Below are positions 24,882 through 33,094 of a stretch of 64,000 bases of DNA, piece after piece. The position numbers and the translations under genes are program-made. Under the pieces are notes generated by a model. The model saw only the letters and a program-made list of their open reading frames with translations. It made no database searches and was not told where the DNA came from. Each line of letters begins with the position of its first letter. The stretch's first letter is position 1. Source of the DNA: Oscillospiraceae bacterium (GTDB lineage Bacteria > Bacillota > Clostridia > UMGS1810); NCBI GenBank assembly GCA_015069095.1, contig SVJH01000012.1:1-64000 (forward strand). The letters are read 5' to 3'.

Positions 24882-26792
24882 TTATCTTGTACTTTGACGG
24901 TTTTGACCGCTACTCTGTCGATTTTGACCCGTAGCGCCCGGACGGCCTTGACCCATATTACCGCTCATCGGGCTGCCACCCATTGGACCGCCCATACCGC
25001 CAGTAGGAAGACCAAACTGATTTGTAGAACTTGGTGCAGTTATATCCGGAAGAACAACTATATCTCCTTCATTTAATCCCGAAACTATTTCAATGTAACT
25101 ATCATCACTAAGTCCCGTTTCAACAAATATTGCTTTATAACCTTCAGGAATTTCAAGTCCGTTTAAATATGGATTATCTTTTCCTTCTAAAGTATTAGAA
25201 GGGTTTGTACCTTTTTCAGAACTTATTTGTTTTCTGCCTTTTGTATTTTCTTTGTTTTCTCCACTTGGTTTTCCGCCTTCAAAGTTCATTTCTTTTGATG
25301 GTGCAAAACCTTCTGTATTATTTACAGTTGTTGCCTTTTTATTTGGTACTCCTACACCTTTGGACGATGTTTTTGCAATTACCACATTTCCACGTCTTAC
25401 TGCACTTACAGGAAGAACTAAAACGTTTTCACGTTCTTCAATTATTATAGAAGCACTTACATTCATACCCGGAAGAAGTAAATCTTTGTTTTCGCTGTCA
25501 ACAATTACAGTAACAGGATAACTTGTTACGCCTTGTTGTGATGTATATGTTTTTTTAACTTTTTCAACATAACCTGTAAATTTTTCGTTTTCATATGAAT
25601 CTGCAGTAAATTCTACTTTTTGATTTTCTTTTATATTTACAATATCAAGTTCATCTATGTTCATATCAAAATAAAGTGTTGAAGAATCATGAATTATGGC
25701 AAGTGGTTCATTACTGTTTGTTGTATCTATTTTTTCGCCTTTATTTATGTTTTTTTCTACAATTTCACCGCCAATCGGTGCCTTGATTGTATAATCTTCC
25801 ATATCTTCGTAAAGTCTTTCAAGATTGTCATATGCGTCATCAAGCGACATTTTTGCATTTTTCAGTGTGCTTTCTTTATAATCAGCATCAATATTTAGTA
25901 ACAGTGCACCTTTTTCTATGTAATCGCCCTGTTTGTAATTTAAGTTGTAAACTTCACCGCCAACTTTTGCATTTATTGTTTCTTCATGACTGTACTTAAA
26001 TACACCTTCGTTATTACAAGCATAGTTTCCCACAAGTGCAGTTGCCTTGTCGCCCTCTTTAATTGCACCGGGGTTTGTAACTGTAATTTCAATATCTCTT
26101 ACTATTGCGCCCCCGTTTGTAGTTATATCGCCCGTTCCTACTCTTGTAACAGTTCCATCTACCTTTGTATAACTTGATGACAGTGCAACTGTTGCTTTTT
26201 CGCCAACATAAATATTTTTTGCATCATCACTGTTAAAACTAATATCTAATTTCATTTCATCACTATTTTTAATAGTTGCTATTACAAACCCATTATTTAC
26301 ATCATCGCCATTTTCAATGCTAAGAGTTTGCAAAACACCGCTTACAGGTGCATATACCTTTTGATTTTCCATTATCTCATTGTAATCTTTTAATGTATCG
26401 TTATACGAAATTTGTGCTTTTTCAAGTGATTTCTGCGCATTTTCTATGCTTCTTTCCATATCAGAAGTATCTATTTTGTAAAGAACATCATCTTTTTCTA
26501 CAATATCACCGACTTCAAAAGTACATTCAAGAACTTCGCCTTTTATAGAAAGAGCGCTTACTTCATATTCATCTATTGCCGCTATTGTGCCGCTTCCCTC
26601 AATTGCTTTTGATACATTTCCGTACGAAACTGTTGCAGTTCTTACCTCTCCTGTTTTTTCGTCTTTTTTGCCGAAAAATCCAAATGCAAAAATTGATGCA
26701 ACTACTGCTACAATAAGTACAATTGCTATAACTTTTTTCGATTTAAAAAATTTTCCAATCTTTTTAATTGATGCCATCTTAACAGTTGTCAT
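24882..26792 (-). CDS. Membrane fusion (MacA/HlyD-like) adaptor with duplicated hairpin/lipoyl region
   Basis: 636 residues from the ATG at 26792, with AAAGGA upstream; the ATG at 26810 has no site. A membrane anchor lies at ~18-40. There are two consecutive sets of coiled coil plus lipoyl half-motif: coils near MERSIENAQKSLEKAQISYN and ESTLKNAKMSLDDAYDNL, lipoyl segments APVSGVLQTLSIENGDDV, KVGGEVYNLNYKQGDY and APIGGEIVEKNINKGEKI. Beta-barrel parts follow, then a Ser/Lys/Asn-rich linker (~465-535) and a C-terminal tail rich in Gly, Met, Gln and Arg. It should link the MacB-type permease to substrate outside the membrane. The doubled hairpin makes it longer than the usual ~370-400. Confidence 0.9.
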   Translation of the reverse strand: MTTVKMASIKKIGKFFKSKKVIAIVLIVAVVASIFAFGFFGKKDEKTGEVRTATVSYGNVSKAIEGSGTIAAIDEYEVSALSIKGEVLECTFEVGDIVEKDDVLYKIDTSDMERSIENAQKSLEKAQISYNDTLKDYNEIMENQKVYAPVSGVLQTLSIENGDDVNNGFVIATIKNSDEMKLDISFNSDDAKNIYVGEKATVALSSSYTKVDGTVTRVGTGDITTNGGAIVRDIEITVTNPGAIKEGDKATALVGNYACNNEGVFKYSHEETINAKVGGEVYNLNYKQGDYIEKGALLLNIDADYKESTLKNAKMSLDDAYDNLERLYEDMEDYTIKAPIGGEIVEKNINKGEKIDTTNSNEPLAIIHDSSTLYFDMNIDELDIVNIKENQKVEFTADSYENEKFTGYVEKVKKTYTSQQGVTSYPVTVIVDSENKDLLLPGMNVSASIIIEERENVLVLPVSAVRRGNVVIAKTSSKGVGVPNKKATTVNNTEGFAPSKEMNFEGGKPSGENKENTKGRKQISSEKGTNPSNTLEGKDNPYLNGLEIPEGYKAIFVETGLSDDSYIEIVSGLNEGDIVVLPDITAPSSTNQFGLPTGGMGGPMGGSPMSGNMGQGRPGATGQNRQSSGQNRQSTR

Positions 26793-26821
26793 TTTTATTT
26801 TTCCTTTCATTTTTATATAAC

Positions 26822-28258
26822 TTAAAGTTCAAACCAGAATGTAGAACCCTCGCCTTTTTTGCTTATAACACCAAATGAAGATTCATGTTCTGTTAAAATA
26901 TTTTTAACAATAGAAAGACCTATACCCGTTCCCTTTGTCAGTCTTTTATGAGTCCTGCTTGACTTATAGTATCTTTCCCATACTTTATCAATATCTTTTT
27001 CATCTATACCAACGCCTGTATCTGTTACTTCAAAACGTACTTTATCTTCGTTTTTCGAAACTTTTACAGCAATTATTTTATCTTCTCCCGTATAATTTAC
27101 AGCATTATTTATTAAATTATAAATTACCTGAGAAATTTTTCTTTCATTACCTAATACTATTAAACCGTCTTCAATATCAGTTTTAAAGACATAGCCTTCG
27201 TTTTCTTCTAAAATCTTAAAATTATCAAGTATTGAATAAACAGTTTTTGAAAAATCAAAATTTTCTTTTTTCATGGAAACAGTACCCGACTCAAGTTTTG
27301 ATAAATCAAGTATATCGCTTACAAGATCTGTAAGTCTGTCGGTTTCATCAATTATAACCTGTGTATGAACCGTTCTTTTTTCAGGATTATCTCCCGATAA
27401 ATCACGTATCATTTCCGCATATGATTTTATTATTGTAAGAGGTGTTTTTAAATCGTGCGATACATTTGCCATAAGATCGCGCCTTAATGTATCTGTTTTT
27501 GAAAGTTCAGTTGCCGCATAGTTTAGTGCATCTGAAAGTTCACAAATTTCTTTGTATCTTGCGCCTTCAAATTCAACATTGTAATTTCCCGTGGCAAGTA
27601 CCTTTGCAGAATTTGTCATATTCTTTATAGGTTTTACAATTCTGTTGGATAAAAGATACGATGCAATAAATGCAATTATAAGTGATGTTATCGTACACAT
27701 TATAAGTTGATTTCTAAGTACTTTTACAGTTGTATCCATAGGAATCATAGGTGTTTTTATGTAAAAATAAATTCTTTCGCCGCAAAAATCCAAGCTTGCA
27801 ATATTTGCTATAACATTAGTTCTAAAATTTCCGTCTTTTAAAGTAAACGGTTTATTTATTTCGCCTTTTTTTATTTTGCTTTTTACAGTTGCAACCTCAT
27901 TTGGATTTATTCGTCTTTCGCCATGGAATTTACCCATTTCATCTCTTGAAATAATTTCTCCTTCGGCGTCAAACATATGCATTGTTACTCCGCCTTCAAA
28001 TGCAACTTTTCCAGCCTGAAAATAGTGGCGCTCCAAATTACTGTCAAAATTATGCAGACCAAATTCTTTTTTTGAAGCTTCCTTAAAATTTAATGTTATT
28101 TTTTCGCCCATCTGGCTTATTTCTTCTTTTTTCATTGTAACGTAATAGGCGTTAAAAAGCATTATTTGAAATACCCAAAGCATTACAAAAATAATAACAG
28201 TAAAAAGTACAAATGACCGCCACATACTGTTTCTTAATGTTACTGTGTTTTTTCGCAT
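26822..28258 (-). CDS. Sensor histidine kinase
   Basis: 478 residues. Membrane segments at ~15-38 and ~183-203 enclose an extracellular sensor of ~145 residues with no recognised family. A HAMP domain follows (~205-255), then the HisKA box NVSHDLKTPLT with phospho-acceptor His ~268, and the ATPase domain with NLINNAVNY (N box), DTGVGI (G1) and GTGIGLSI (G2). Its partner is the response regulator 12 bases upstream, and the exporter genes follow in the same operon, so it probably senses the exported or damaging compound at the surface. Confidence 0.95.
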   Translation of the reverse strand: MRKNTVTLRNSMWRSFVLFTVIIFVMLWVFQIMLFNAYYVTMKKEEISQMGEKITLNFKEASKKEFGLHNFDSNLERHYFQAGKVAFEGGVTMHMFDAEGEIISRDEMGKFHGERRINPNEVATVKSKIKKGEINKPFTLKDGNFRTNVIANIASLDFCGERIYFYIKTPMIPMDTTVKVLRNQLIMCTITSLIIAFIASYLLSNRIVKPIKNMTNSAKVLATGNYNVEFEGARYKEICELSDALNYAATELSKTDTLRRDLMANVSHDLKTPLTIIKSYAEMIRDLSGDNPEKRTVHTQVIIDETDRLTDLVSDILDLSKLESGTVSMKKENFDFSKTVYSILDNFKILEENEGYVFKTDIEDGLIVLGNERKISQVIYNLINNAVNYTGEDKIIAVKVSKNEDKVRFEVTDTGVGIDEKDIDKVWERYYKSSRTHKRLTKGTGIGLSIVKNILTEHESSFGVISKKGEGSTFWFEL

Positions 28259-28270
28259 AAACTTACCTCA

Positions 28271-28942
28271 TCAAACTTCAAATTTATATCCTAAACTTCT
28301 TAGTGTAACAATATAATTTCTGTAATTTCCAAGGCTGTTTCTAAGCATTTTAATATGTGTATCAACTGTTCTGTCATCGCCGTAAAAATCATAGCCCCAT
28401 ACATCAGATAAAAGTTTTTCTCTTGAAAGTGCTATATTTTTATTTTTAACAAGATAAAACAAAAGGTCATATTCTTTCGGTGTCATATCTGCCTTTTGCC
28501 CATCTATAATAACATTTCTTCCTGTAATATCTATTTTCAATCCGCCAAATTCAACAATTTCATTTTCACCTGTAGTATTTTTTGAATTTCTTGAAATTAT
28601 TACCTTTAAACGCGCCATAATTTCTTTTGGAGAAAAAGGCTTTGTAACGTAATCGTCTATGCCCATTTCAAATCCAAACAGTTTATCATATTCCTCGCCT
28701 CGTGCAGAAAGCATAAGTACAGGAATATTTTTAATCTTTTTAATTTCTTTACAAGTTGAAAAACCATCAAGTCGCGGCATCATTACATCAAGAACAACTG
28801 CATCAAAGTCTTCTGATTTTACAATATTTACCGCTTCCATACCATCTTTTGCTTCAACTACCGCATATCCTTCAAATTCAGCGTATTCTTTTATAACGGC
28901 TCTTATTTTTTCTTCATCATCAACTATAAGAATTCTGTACAT
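28271..28942 (-). CDS. OmpR-family response regulator
   Basis: 223 residues from the ATG at 28942, eight bases after GAGG; the GTG at 28951 overlaps the site. The receiver domain has acidic pocket VDDEE, phospho-acceptor Asp52 in VVLDVMMPRLDG, and a conserved Lys in TKPF. The C-terminal winged helix (~130-223) has GYDFYGDDRTVDTHIKMLR. First gene of the exporter/SLH operon. Its own promoter region carries two 11-bp-spaced copies of an 8-base word over the -35 region, as expected for autoregulation. Confidence 0.95.
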   Translation of the reverse strand: MYRILIVDDEEKIRAVIKEYAEFEGYAVVEAKDGMEAVNIVKSEDFDAVVLDVMMPRLDGFSTCKEIKKIKNIPVLMLSARGEEYDKLFGFEMGIDDYVTKPFSPKEIMARLKVIISRNSKNTTGENEIVEFGGLKIDITGRNVIIDGQKADMTPKEYDLLFYLVKNKNIALSREKLLSDVWGYDFYGDDRTVDTHIKMLRNSLGNYRNYIVTLRSLGYKFEV

Positions 28943-28960
28943 TTTATACACCTCAAAAAG

Positions 28961-28993
28961 ATTCTATTATTTTTATGTGATAACAATGTGATA
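28961..28993 (-). promoter_or_regulatory. Promoter and probable response-regulator binding site of the exporter/SLH operon
   Basis: Minus strand -10 TAGAAT (28966-28961) without a proper -35. The word TATCACAT occurs twice in direct repeat (28993-28986 and 28982-28975), exactly 11 bases apart, covering the -35 position. OmpR/PhoB-type regulators bind such repeats. Confidence 0.6.
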
Positions 28994-29003
28994 AAAAGAA
29001 AAA

Positions 29004-29031
29004 AAGTTGGCAAATATACCTTTGCCAACTT
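29004..29031 (-). terminator. Terminator of rpmE
   Basis: Perfect 11-bp stem AAGTTGGCAAA/TTTGCCAACTT with a 6-base loop; on the minus strand it is followed by a T run. Confidence 0.9.
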
Positions 29032-29043
29032 CGCATTTGAAAT

Positions 29044-29247
29044 TTATTTTTCGATGCCAAATCTCTTTCTGAATTTATCAACTCTACCGCCAGAATCAAC
29101 CAATTTCTGTTTTCCGGTATAGAAAGGATGACATTTTGAGCAAATTTCTACATTGATTTTTTCTCTTGTAGAACGTGTTTCCCATGTTTCGCCACAAGCA
29201 CATTTTACAACAGCTGTTTTATATTCTGGATGAATTCCTTCCTTCAT
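29044..29247 (-). CDS. rpmE: 50S ribosomal protein L31
   Basis: 67 residues, full length for the zinc-binding (C+) type of L31, with Cys in KCACGETW and [21 protein letters not shown] is the conserved L31 signature. It is part of the large ribosomal subunit, at the subunit bridge. AGAGGTG precedes the ATG. Monocistronic: own promoter and terminator. Confidence 0.98.
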   Translation of the reverse strand: MKEGIHPEYKTAVVKCACGETWETRSTREKINVEICSKCHPFYTGKQKLVDSGGRVDKFRKRFGIEK

Positions 29248-29303
29248 TTATTTCACCTCTTTCATTAGATTCACATTTATCAATTACATAATTAGCAACA
29301 TTG

Positions 29304-29332
29304 AGTATATCACAAAAAAAATAAAAATGCAA
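29304..29332 (-). promoter_or_regulatory. Promoter of rpmE
   Basis: Minus strand TTGCAT (29332-29327), 17-base spacer, TATACT (29309-29304). The bases around and upstream of the -35 are identical over 19 nt with the rplS promoter. Confidence 0.7.
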
Positions 29333-29342
29333 TAGTTTTTTT
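29323..29342. repeat. Left arm of a 19-nt inverted repeat flanking the rubrerythrin gene
   Basis: The word AAAAATGCAATAGTTTTTT here is the exact reverse complement of 30025-30043. Each copy forms the -35 and upstream A tract of an outward ribosomal-protein promoter. Confidence 0.8.
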
Positions 29343-29378
29343 AAAAAAATGTAAATTTATTGAAATCGGCAAATTCTA

Positions 29379-29954
29379 TCACTTATTCATATTTTCAAAA
29401 TACCCTTGTTGATGTGAACATACAGGACATACAAGCGGTGCACTTACTCCCTGATGAATATATCCGCAGTTTGTACATTTCCACGTTGTTTCCTTATTAT
29501 CTTTAAATAATTCGTTGTTTTTTAATTTGTCATAATACATTTTAAATCTGTCGCTGTGCGTTTTTTCGATTTCCGATATATTATAAAATGTAACTGCAAT
29601 TTTTTCAAAACCTTCTTCGCGTGCTATATCGCCAAATGTTTTGTATATCTGGTCATATTCTTCAAATTCATTTTCTACTGCCGCTTTCAAATGGTCAAGC
29701 GTAGACGTGTATACATTTACAGGATATGCTGCATCAATTACAATCCCCTGCCCGTTAAATTCCTTTAAAAAATTGTAGAATACTTCGGCGTGCTCTGCTT
29801 CTTCGCATGCAGTTGTTTTAAAAATTGTTTCTATTACATAAAGTCCTTCACTTTTTGCACACCCTGCTGCCATTTCATATCTTCTTTTTGCCTGACATTC
29901 GCCTGCAAATGCACGCATCACGTTTATCATTGTTCTGCTGTCTTTAAGTAACAT
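29379..29954 (-). CDS. Rubrerythrin
   Basis: 191 residues. The N-terminal ferritin-like four-helix domain (~1-145) carries iron-ligand motifs around AGECQAKRRYE, CEEAEHAE and ISEIEKTHSDR. The C-terminal rubredoxin-like domain (~157-191) has two CxxC pairs, KCTNCGY and VCPVCSH. Rubrerythrins reduce hydrogen peroxide with electrons from rubredoxin/NAD(P)H in anaerobes. Single gene with GGAGG before the ATG; no clear terminator was seen in the 40 bases after its stop. Confidence 0.95.
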   Translation of the reverse strand: MLLKDSRTMINVMRAFAGECQAKRRYEMAAGCAKSEGLYVIETIFKTTACEEAEHAEVFYNFLKEFNGQGIVIDAAYPVNVYTSTLDHLKAAVENEFEEYDQIYKTFGDIAREEGFEKIAVTFYNISEIEKTHSDRFKMYYDKLKNNELFKDNKETTWKCTNCGYIHQGVSAPLVCPVCSHQQGYFENMNK

Positions 29955-30024
29955 AAATATTCCTCCAAAATAGTTTTATTAAGCATATTTTAACCGTTTT
30001 TTCATATTATATAATAATTTTTTC

Positions 30025-30043
30025 AAAAAACTATTGCATTTTT
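30025..30043. repeat. Right arm of the inverted repeat flanking the rubrerythrin gene
   Basis: Exact reverse complement of the word at 29323-29341; similarity continues outward for several A/T bases on both sides. Confidence 0.8.
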
Positions 30044-30062
30044 CAAAATTATATGTTAGAAT
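30034..30062 (+). promoter_or_regulatory. Promoter of rplS
   Basis: TTGCAT (30034-30039), 17-base spacer, TAGAAT (30057-30062), with an upstream A tract. Confidence 0.7.
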
Positions 30063-30068
30063 GTTTTG

Positions 30069-30163
30069 GTAAAACGGGCGGTCCTCTGTAATACTACTGG
30101 CTTATGCTTAGTACTATAATTTCTTGTTACAAGAACGTCTACGGAAGAGAGGAGGAAATAAGA
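30069..30163 (+). promoter_or_regulatory. Structured 5' leader of rplS, possible ribosomal protein leader (L19 type)
   Basis: From the predicted transcription start to the ATG there are ~95 bases. TCCTCT (30082-30087) can pair with AGAGGA (30148-30153), which covers the ribosome site GGAGG. A hairpin TTCTTG-TTA-CAAGAA lies inside (30121-30135). An L19 leader is known upstream of rplS in low-GC Gram-positives; membership here is not proven. Confidence 0.4.
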
Positions 30164-30508
30164 ATGGATATAATCAAAAGTTTAACTGCAGATCAGATCA
30201 GAACAGATTTGCCAGAACTTTGCATTGGGGACACTGTTAAAGTTCATGTTAAAGTTAAAGAAGGTAACCGTGAAAGAATTCAGGTTTTTGAAGGTACAAT
30301 TATCTGCAAAAAACATGGCGGTATTACTGAAACATTTACTGTTAGAAGATTATCTTACGGAGTTGGTGTTGAAAGAACCTTCCCTGTAAATTCTCCTAAA
30401 ATTGCTAAAATCGAAGTAGTTAGAAAAGGTAAAGTAAGACGTGCTAAACTATACTACATCAGAGAAAGAGTCGGCAAATCGGCTAAAGTAAAAGAATTGA
30501 TTAAGTAA
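30164..30508 (+). CDS. rplS: 50S ribosomal protein L19
   Basis: 114 residues from the ATG at 30164 after GAGGAGG; the longer in-frame start at 30104 lies in the leader. L19 signatures: [37 protein letters not shown] and [14 protein letters not shown]. It sits at the interface of the ribosomal subunits. A hairpin follows, then lepB, rbgA, rnhB and a yraN-like gene, the usual clostridial order; trmD and rimM, which often precede, are absent here. Confidence 0.98.
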   Translation: MDIIKSLTADQIRTDLPELCIGDTVKVHVKVKEGNRERIQVFEGTIICKKHGGITETFTVRRLSYGVGVERTFPVNSPKIAKIEVVRKGKVRRAKLYYIRERVGKSAKVKELIK

Positions 30509-30522
30509 TTTTGCATTAAAGG

Positions 30523-30552
30523 TGCTATGGTAATGATTTGCCATAGCATTTT
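30523..30552 (+). terminator. Weak terminator/attenuator after rplS
   Basis: 8-bp stem TGCTATGG/CCATAGCA (30523-30530 with 30541-30548), followed by only four T; read-through into lepB is likely. Confidence 0.6.
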
Positions 30553-30573
30553 ATGCATATTGGAGGATTTTTT

Positions 30574-31200
30574 ATGAATAATTTTAATAATGAAAATTCA
30601 AATAACGAAATTTATAATAATACAAATACAAACGAAGTTGTTGGCGTAGCAGAAAATGCGCCTAAAAAAAGTTCGTGGCAAAAAGAACTTCTTGACTGGA
30701 CACTTTCAATAGTTATTGCTGTTGTTGTTGCACTTCTTCTTACAAATTACGTTTTTCAACTTGTTAATGTTAAAGGTAGTTCTATGGAACCGACTCTTCA
30801 TGATGGCGACTTTTTATATGTTCATAAACTTATGTACAAACCGGAAGTTGGAGATATTATAGTACTTGATGCTCCTGATGACCCTGAAAAATTCTATATT
30901 AAAAGAATTGTTGCACTTGAAGGTCAGACAGTAAGCATTGACCTTTACGATGACAAACTTTATGTAGACGGCGAAGAAGTTGAAGAACCTTACATCGACC
31001 CTAAAGCAAACTGGACAGAAGGAAGTGCAGAACCTTACACAGTTCCAAAAGGTCATGTTTTTGTTCTTGGAGATAACAGATATACAGGCGGAAGCAAGGA
31101 CTCAAGAAGTTTAGGTGCTATTCCGATTGAAAACATCACAGGTAAAGCAATGTTCAGATTATTCCCGTTTGATAATTTCGGCGGATTATACAATAATTAA
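30574..31200 (+). CDS. lepB: Signal peptidase I
   Basis: 208 residues from the ATG at 30574 after GGAGG (the in-frame start at 30553 has none). An Asn-rich N-terminus (~1-25) precedes one membrane helix (~42-62). Catalytic Ser70 is in KGSSMEPTL and Lys110 in FYIKRIVALEG; box E is LGDNRYTGGSKDSRSLG. It removes signal peptides on the outer membrane face, needed for the many secreted proteins here. Confidence 0.97.
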   Translation: MNNFNNENSNNEIYNNTNTNEVVGVAENAPKKSSWQKELLDWTLSIVIAVVVALLLTNYVFQLVNVKGSSMEPTLHDGDFLYVHKLMYKPEVGDIIVLDAPDDPEKFYIKRIVALEGQTVSIDLYDDKLYVDGEEVEEPYIDPKANWTEGSAEPYTVPKGHVFVLGDNRYTGGSKDSRSLGAIPIENITGKAMFRLFPFDNFGGLYNN

Positions 31201-31226
31201 AGGGTGAATTTAATTCACCCTTTTTA
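31199..31226 (+). terminator. Terminator after lepB
   Basis: Stem AAAGGGTGAAT/ATTCACCCTTT with a short loop and a T run, starting within the lepB stop codon. Confidence 0.8.
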
Positions 31227-31244
31227 AGTAGAAGGAAGGTTTTT

Positions 31245-32111
31245 ATGAACGTACAATGGTTTCCAGGCCATATGGCAAAAACTCGCAGACTTATTGAAGA
31301 AAACTTAAAACTTATTGATATTGTTGTAGAACTTTTAGATGCAAGACTTCCTATATCAAGTCAAAATCCAGAAATTGACATGCTTGTTAAAAACAAACCG
31401 CGTCTTATACTTCTTAACAAGGCAGACATAGCAGATAAAGAAGTTACAAAACAGTGGATTGAATACTTTAAAGAAAAGGGTATTTGTGCTATAAGTATAA
31501 GTTCAACACAAAGCAAAAACTTAAATGTCATTTTCGATAAATGTCGTGATATTTTAAAAGATAAACTTGAAAAACAAAAAGAAAAAGGTATTGTTAACAA
31601 ACCTATTAAAATTATGGTCGTTGGCGTTCCAAACGTAGGAAAATCATCGTTTATCAATAAACTTTCGGGCAAAAAAAGTGCAATTACCGGCGACAGACCA
31701 GGTGTTACACGCGGAAAACAGTGGATTCGTCTTAAAAACGGATTTGAACTTTTAGATACTCCGGGAATTTTATGGCCTAAATTTGAAGATGAATTAACAG
31801 GGTTAAAACTTGCTTTTACAGGTGCTATAAAAGATGAAATTATGGACGTAGAACTACTTAGCGTAAAACTTTTGGAGCATCTTAAAAAAACATATCCCCT
31901 ATCTCTTACAAATCGTTATAAAATGACAGATTTTGATGACCTTGACGGATATGAAATGCTTACCCTGCTTGGCAAAAAAAGAGGCTTTGTTGTATCTGGC
32001 GGAGAAATTGATACTTTAAGAGCAGCAAACATTTTGCTTGATGAATTTCGCGGAGCGTATCTTGGCGAGATTTCACTTGAAACACCAAATGATTTTAAGG
32101 CGGTAGAATAA
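31245..32111 (+). CDS. rbgA: Ribosome biogenesis GTPase RbgA (YlqF)
   Basis: 288 residues. Circularly permuted GTPase order: G4 LNKAD (~57) comes before G1 GVPNVGKSS (~125) and G3 DTPG (~165). Starts WFPGHMAKTRR, the family N-terminus. It matures the 50S subunit in Firmicutes. The rnhB ATG begins right after its stop, so the two are translationally coupled. Confidence 0.97.
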   Translation: MNVQWFPGHMAKTRRLIEENLKLIDIVVELLDARLPISSQNPEIDMLVKNKPRLILLNKADIADKEVTKQWIEYFKEKGICAISISSTQSKNLNVIFDKCRDILKDKLEKQKEKGIVNKPIKIMVVGVPNVGKSSFINKLSGKKSAITGDRPGVTRGKQWIRLKNGFELLDTPGILWPKFEDELTGLKLAFTGAIKDEIMDVELLSVKLLEHLKKTYPLSLTNRYKMTDFDDLDGYEMLTLLGKKRGFVVSGGEIDTLRAANILLDEFRGAYLGEISLETPNDFKAVE

Positions 32112-32711
32112 ATGGATTTTGATATTTTAGAATACGAAAAAAAATACTGGAACATGGGCTGCAAATACGTTGCAGGTGCCGATGAAGCAGGCAGAGGTCC
32201 ACTTGCAGGACCAGTATATGCCGCAGCTGTTATTTTAAAACCCGGCACTGTAATAGAAGGTCTTACAGACTCAAAAAAACTTTCTGAAAAAAAGAGAGAT
32301 TATTACTTTGATGTAATAAAAGAAACCGCACTTTGCTACTCGATTGCAAGCGTAGATGAAAAAACAATCGATGAAATAAACATACTAAATGCAACTTATC
32401 TTGCATTTAGAAAAGCAGTAGAAGGTCTTAGCATAAAGCCTGAAATTGCACTTATTGACGGAAACAGAATGGGCGACCTTCCCTGCGAAAAAGAACTTAT
32501 CATAAAAGGCGACCAGAAAAGTCTTTCTATCGCAGCGGCATCTGTACTCGCAAAAGTTTCAAGGGACAGACATATGGATATGCTTGATGAAATTTATCCT
32601 CAGTACGGATTTAAAAAACACAAAGCATATGGAACAAAAGCCCACTACGAAGCACTACAAAAATATGGTGCAAGTGATGTTCACAGAAAATCATTCAGAC
32701 TTTTTAAATAG
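32112..32711 (+). CDS. rnhB: Ribonuclease HII
   Basis: 199 residues. GADEAGRGPLAGPV supplies the catalytic Asp-Glu pair, with further Asp in LIDGN and the KVSRDR region. It removes ribonucleotides and RNA primers from DNA. The start touches the rbgA stop. Confidence 0.97.
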   Translation: MDFDILEYEKKYWNMGCKYVAGADEAGRGPLAGPVYAAAVILKPGTVIEGLTDSKKLSEKKRDYYFDVIKETALCYSIASVDEKTIDEINILNATYLAFRKAVEGLSIKPEIALIDGNRMGDLPCEKELIIKGDQKSLSIAAASVLAKVSRDRHMDMLDEIYPQYGFKKHKAYGTKAHYEALQKYGASDVHRKSFRLFK

Positions 32712-32718
32712 GTGAAAA

Positions 32719-33084
32719 ATGTATAATATTATATTTGGAAGAAACGGCGAAAAAAGAGCCGCATTGTATTTAAAGAAAAACGGATACAAAATTATTGAAA
32801 CAAATTATAAAACACCAATTTCAGAAATAGATATAATTGCATACGACAAAAACGTGCTTTGTTTTATTGAAGTAAAAACACGAAAAAATGCGGATTTTGG
32901 CACTCCAAGCGAAGCGGTTGACAAAAGAAAACAGCAAAAAATTATTCAGGGTGCTTTTTCTTTTTTGCAGCATAAAAACTTAGAGTGTGAAATGCGCTTT
33001 GATGTTGTTGAAGTTTATGCTGACAAAGACTTTAAAAAAGTAAATTTCAATCTTATTAAAAATGCATTTGACAATTCATTTTAG
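32719..33084 (+). CDS. YraN family (UPF0102) nuclease-fold protein
   Basis: 121 residues. NGEKRAALYLKKNGYKI is the family start, and SEIDIIAYDKNVLCFIEVKT carries the D-(x)n-ExK residues of the PD-(D/E)xK nuclease fold. Real activity is uncertain. It commonly sits next to rnhB, as here (7-base gap, AGGTG site). Confidence 0.93.
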   Translation: MYNIIFGRNGEKRAALYLKKNGYKIIETNYKTPISEIDIIAYDKNVLCFIEVKTRKNADFGTPSEAVDKRKQQKIIQGAFSFLQHKNLECEMRFDVVEVYADKDFKKVNFNLIKNAFDNSF

Positions 33085-33094
33085 GAGGATAAAT

